Below are positions 59,938-64,000 of a stretch of 64,000 bases of DNA, one piece after another. Made by a program: the position numbers and the translations under genes. The stretch is from Pagrus major (lineage: Eukaryota; Chordata; Actinopteri; Spariformes; Sparidae), in assembly GCF_040436345.1 (NCBI RefSeq), contig NC_133234.1:14095446-14159445 (forward strand), written 5' to 3'. The notes under the pieces are model-generated. The model did no database searches. It saw nothing but the letters and a program-made list of their open reading frames with translations, and was not told where the DNA came from. The first letter of the stretch is position 1, and the number at the start of each line of letters is the position of its first letter.

Positions 59938-62267
59938 ATGGACCGGTGAGACTGCGACTGCATGGAGGAGCAAAAGCACCATTTAACCTCAGTTATTCCC
60001 AAATCAACCTGATGTTTCAAGTAGACTTGTTTGTCTGCTTGAACAATGTTTGAATTGATGGCGACACGCGGTCAGAAAATGTTGGGATTACTTTACTAAT
60101 CCGCAGATAAAATGGCCATTTAAAATATACCTTAACATAAGAATATGCCTGAACGTACACAGCTGTTTATATTTAACTATATATTGCCATACTTTGATTT
60201 ATACTCAGATCACAAGATCATACTTAGTGCAGTTCCCACATCCAGCAGTAGAGGAAGTACTCAGATCTTTTACTTGAGTAAAAGTACCAATACCACAGTA
60301 TAGAAATACTCTAAGTATAAGCATCAAGATATACTATACATGTACCCAAAGTATAAGTAGTCATTATGCAGTATCCTCACTCCCTGGAATTAAATAAAAT
60401 AAATGTAATGGAGTGAAAAGTATAATAATTCACTACAGTACTTTTTTTGTTTGTTTGTTTTTGTTTTTGTAGGTCTGATACCAAATAATCAAGGAAACCG
60501 GTTATCAATATTTTGAACTGATATACATTTGCTTTAAAACCAAAAGTCTTGGTGTCTGAATTTAGAATAACCAGTGATGGGATGTAACTAAATACAGATT
60601 ATTCAAGTACTGTACTTCACATGAGTATTTCCATTTCCTGCTCCTTTATACTTCCATTCAACATTTATTTGATAACTTAGGTTACTAGTTAACCTGCAGA
60701 TTCAGATTATTCAGGTTTGATAGACTCTTACCTGTGACAGCACCAATCCAGGATTTTAGACTCCGTTGTAACACAGTGTCCTTTCATCTAATTATGAGCA
60801 ATACTTAAATATAACATTAGAGGTGTTACAAATAAAACAAACACATTTTAAATGGGCTTACATTTATGTGTAGAGTAGTAATTAGGGGTTGTTGATGATT
60901 AGTAATTAATTGCCTTTAAGAATTTAACTGATTAAAACTGTATTAACCGGCATTCAGAGATGGGCACAGATGCATCAAAAAGTATCTTGTTACAAATGAC
61001 AAAAACTTGCTTGTCAAATATATTAACATAAAAGACAAAATACTGGTATAAGAAAATGTATTTAATTGAACTACAAATAATTTAAAAAATACTAATTTGT
61101 ATACAAACTGATCTTAATACATTTAGTAGTCTCGATTATCCGATGATCAATTGTTAAGGCAGCCGACCATCAATTAGAGAGATTGCTTAAACTTTGCATC
61201 CCTAGCAGTAATATTGACGTTGTGCCTTTTTTGTCCCAGCGGATCTGCTACACTGGAGCAGTATAAGGCAGCCATGTTGCTGAGTGGCGTTGGTGATGCT
61301 CTGGGATACAGGAATCAGCTGTGGGAGTACAACGAGTCCGGACCAGCTATTCATCAGGTGAGTGCAAGACGAACGGGGAAAGAGAAGTCACACTACAGCA
61401 GAGCTCACAGAGTTTAACTGTAGAAGGATTCGTGTTGTGATCGTAGCTTTTATAGACAAAGACAATGATCCTGTGTTCATTATACTAAATAATAACTGAC
61501 AGGCGTCATCTTTTCTGTTCTGCAGGAGCTGAAGGAGCTCGGCGGTCTGAAGAACATCAGGGCAGAGCTCCCTGATTGGCCCGTGAGCGACGACACAGTT
61601 CTGCATCTGGCAACAGCTGAAGGGCTGGCAACTGGTGAGCTCATAAATGACAGTGAACCCATTCACTTCCTCCGGTTTCTCCTTCTGCTCATTTCGTCTC
61701 AAACAAGGAATTGATTGGATTGATCTGATCGTCGGTGGCGCTCTGATGAGACCTCATCATGACACGCAGAGCACCTCCCATCTCATGAGCCCCGACTAAA
61801 GGTTAAATCTAATTTCCAGTCTTGCCTTGATTTGCTGCTCAATTACAGCTCTGCACACGTGGAAGGGAGATGGTAGAAATTCCACTTGACCTTTACTGTG
61901 AAAAGGCAAACACGCAGGCTTGTTAAGAGATCTGGTACATCTTTATAAACCTTGATATGGACAGTTTGAACAAGTTGTCTCCCCCTCCTAGGGAAGGGTG
62001 GAGAGGAGCTCCTGCACGAGGTGGCTGCTCGATACGTGGAGGGGATGAAAGACATGGACGGAAGGAAGCCAGGGCCTTCAAGCATTCTGGGTGAGACTTT
62101 AAAATCATATCACATCTATTTGTAGCAATGGCAGAGATCTGACTTTCATTTGCTCTTTTAGGAGTCTCCCAGCTGAAGCCTGGGGAGGACGGGGGCTACA
62201 GAGTGCCCTATAACCCAGAGGGGACAGGCTGTGGAGCGGCCATGAGGTCCATGTGCATTGGCCTCAG
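59938..62267 (+). CDS. adprh: ADP-ribosylarginine hydrolase (ARH1 type), 5' five exons; continues past right edge
   Basis: ARH1 removes mono-ADP-ribose from arginine side chains in the cytosol, using a binuclear Mg2+ centre. Exons: 59938-59945 (ATG GAC CG), 61240-61357, 61526-61634, 61992-62090 and 62162-62267; all GT-AG, 440 nt, residues 1-146 plus two bases. The start gives [19 protein letters not shown]; the tiny first coding exon was found by phase matching. Residues 11-26 ([16 protein letters not shown]) form the first ARH signature. SDDT at 63-66 supplies the metal-binding Asp pair and Thr; the related pseudo-enzyme ADPRHL1 has SDNT, so an active ARH1-like enzyme is favoured. [12 protein letters not shown] and [14 protein letters not shown] also match ARH1. 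Human ARH1 has 357 residues, so about 40% is present. The remaining part, with the second metal-binding cluster, is not found before 64000. Confidence 0.93.
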
Positions 62268-64000
62268 GTAAAACACTTGTATAAACACATAATAACTCCA
62301 ATCCTCATCTCACTTTAGATGATCTGCCTCTCGCCTGAACCCGCCATGGGTTTGCTTATTATTATGTAATTATCAACGACCTTGGAGTATCGCTTTCCTG
62401 AGCAGCTTCAGGGCATCTTAATGAGTGACAAAGGGATACACATACACATGTTATGAACTGATTTCAATTGATGTTGCAAATATTGGCACCAGCTTCAATT
62501 CATATCTCTACTGGCACGTGTTTCAGCAGATGAAGGCACCTCTCTGTTGTGTAGATACGTAAGTCCTTTAAGTCTTTTTATGTTTTTGAAAGTGATAAAG
62601 GCTTGACCTTCTTATGTTACAGACGTGACCCTCAAGAGTTAAGGTCAGAGTCCAAAATAACTCCTGACCGACTCACTGTGTTTAAGAGACAGTGTGAACA
62701 CATTCCTTCACTCTGGTTTCTAGCAGTGTTGTAGTCAAGACCGCCTAAACTGAGACCAAGTCATGAAAATAGACCAGTGTGAGTCCCCCCAATGCATGAA
62801 ACACAATAAAATGTGGATTGTGCTAATCATAGGCACTGCTAACATGAATCTGATCTACATTCATGTAAAAACCCATAGAAAACAAATGAAGATTCCTCTT
62901 CATTCACCTCTTTTATTGCAATTTATGTGTGATATATATGTGTGTATGTATCAGTGTACCCTGAGACTTCATTCAGCACTCCTTTTCCATGTTTTACCAT
63001 CGACCTAACACAATGAAAAAAGTCATGCAAGCATCAGGTTTTTGGGGTGAGGTTTATCTGCCCATAGAAAGCATCATTAAGTATTCAATACAGTGCAGCT
63101 GTGGTCTTGACTGGTCTTGAAATAAAATCCATAGTCCTCTTTGTCTGAGACGGAGACAAGATCAAATAAAAATGTGGTCGATTCCGAGGTGAGGTGAGGC
63201 CTTCAGAAGGTCCTTAAAACACTACAAAAATAATTTATGTTTTAAATGTTTATTCGTATAGGGACAAGAATGGAGCATAAACTGATGCCACACACCTCAG
63301 TATTTATAGCCTAAGCTAGATGAAGAAGCTCCCCAGATGGGTATTTGAAATACATAAACATAAAACTCAACAGCAAATATACAAGAGACAATACAAACTC
63401 AACTATAAATTACGGACAAGAAAATACCTACAGAACAAAGTAAGACACACTGATCAGGATCCAGTTTGAGGTCTGCAGGTAAAGAAATCCACATATTTAC
63501 CCCTCCGATCACAAAATGCTGTTTGTCCGAATGAGTATTTTTTTTAAAGGCACCTTACAATTACTGTTGGATGCTCCGAATGTTACTGGGCCTGAAACTG
63601 TGAGTGGAATATCGCTCTTGTGTTTCCATTATTGATTAATCTTTGGATTATTTTCTTGATTGCTTCACAAAATGTAAGAAGAAATGTCCATCCCATTTTC
63701 CAGATCCAAGGTGACATCTTCTAATGGCTTGTTTTGTTCGAACAATAGCCCAAAACACAAATATACTCAGTTTGCAAGAGTATGTTACTGATAAAATAAG
63801 CAAATCTTCAGGTCGGAGAAGCTGGAATCAGAAAAACACTTTTGTTTGAAACATGATTTAAACCTAGAACAATTTTTGGAGTGTCTGACTCTCCTTTATT
63901 TATTTTGTTTTGGCTAGCCTTCAGTCTGGCTCATTTAAATTCCCAATTTTATATTTGTTCTGTCTGAGAATTGATGAATCACCAGAATAAAAAAGAAGAA
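62268..64000 (+). other. adprh intron, truncated by window end
   Basis: Begins with the donor GTAAAA at 62268. I found no exon continuing the ARH1 frame (which needs phase 2), and no other gene. Plain AT-rich sequence; the 62763-63008 open frame has no recognisable content. Confidence 0.55.

Overview
The window is nuclear DNA from a ray-finned fish, most likely a percomorph teleost. The genes are split by canonical GT-AG introns. The spacers carry long CA, TA, GA and trinucleotide microsatellites, a tRNA-derived SINE, several hairpin-like inverted-repeat elements, and other dispersed repeats of a kind common in percomorph genomes. I see no bacterial operon features, CRISPR arrays or viral genes.

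Layout, left to right. (1) 693-2119, plus strand: the last four coding exons of kif22 (chromokinesin Kid), ending in its helix-hairpin-helix DNA-binding tail; the rest lies outside the window. (2) 4968-7382, plus strand: prrt2, a complete four-exon gene for a 224-residue presynaptic dispanin-type membrane protein, with a large inverted-repeat element in its second intron. (3) About 7.6-17.4 kb: a spacer with no recognisable gene. (4) 18401-36514, minus strand: doc2a, complete in ten coding exons (437 residues), plus a probable untranslated first exon near 41.2 kb. (5) 41.4-56.7 kb: a repeat-rich spacer. (6) 56713-57791, minus strand: a two-exon gene for a 321-residue, highly charged protein that I cannot assign to a family; it has an Asn-rich repeat tract, three copies of an acidic/Pro-Gly/basic motif and a SUMO-interaction-like motif. 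(7) 59938-62267 and beyond the right edge, plus strand: the first five coding exons of adprh, an ARH1-type ADP-ribosylarginine hydrolase.

kif22, prrt2 and doc2a are neighbours in the human 16p11.2 interval, so the left two thirds is a conserved synteny block. prrt2 and doc2a products both act in Ca2+-triggered synaptic vesicle release. adprh maps elsewhere in human (3q13), so a synteny boundary lies between doc2a and adprh, and the uncharacterised gene sits in that gap.

Exon boundaries were set by hand from splice consensus and reading-frame continuity. The summed coding lengths close in frame for prrt2 (675 nt), doc2a (1314 nt) and the uncharacterised gene (966 nt). Similarity statements rest on recalled family knowledge, not on database searches.
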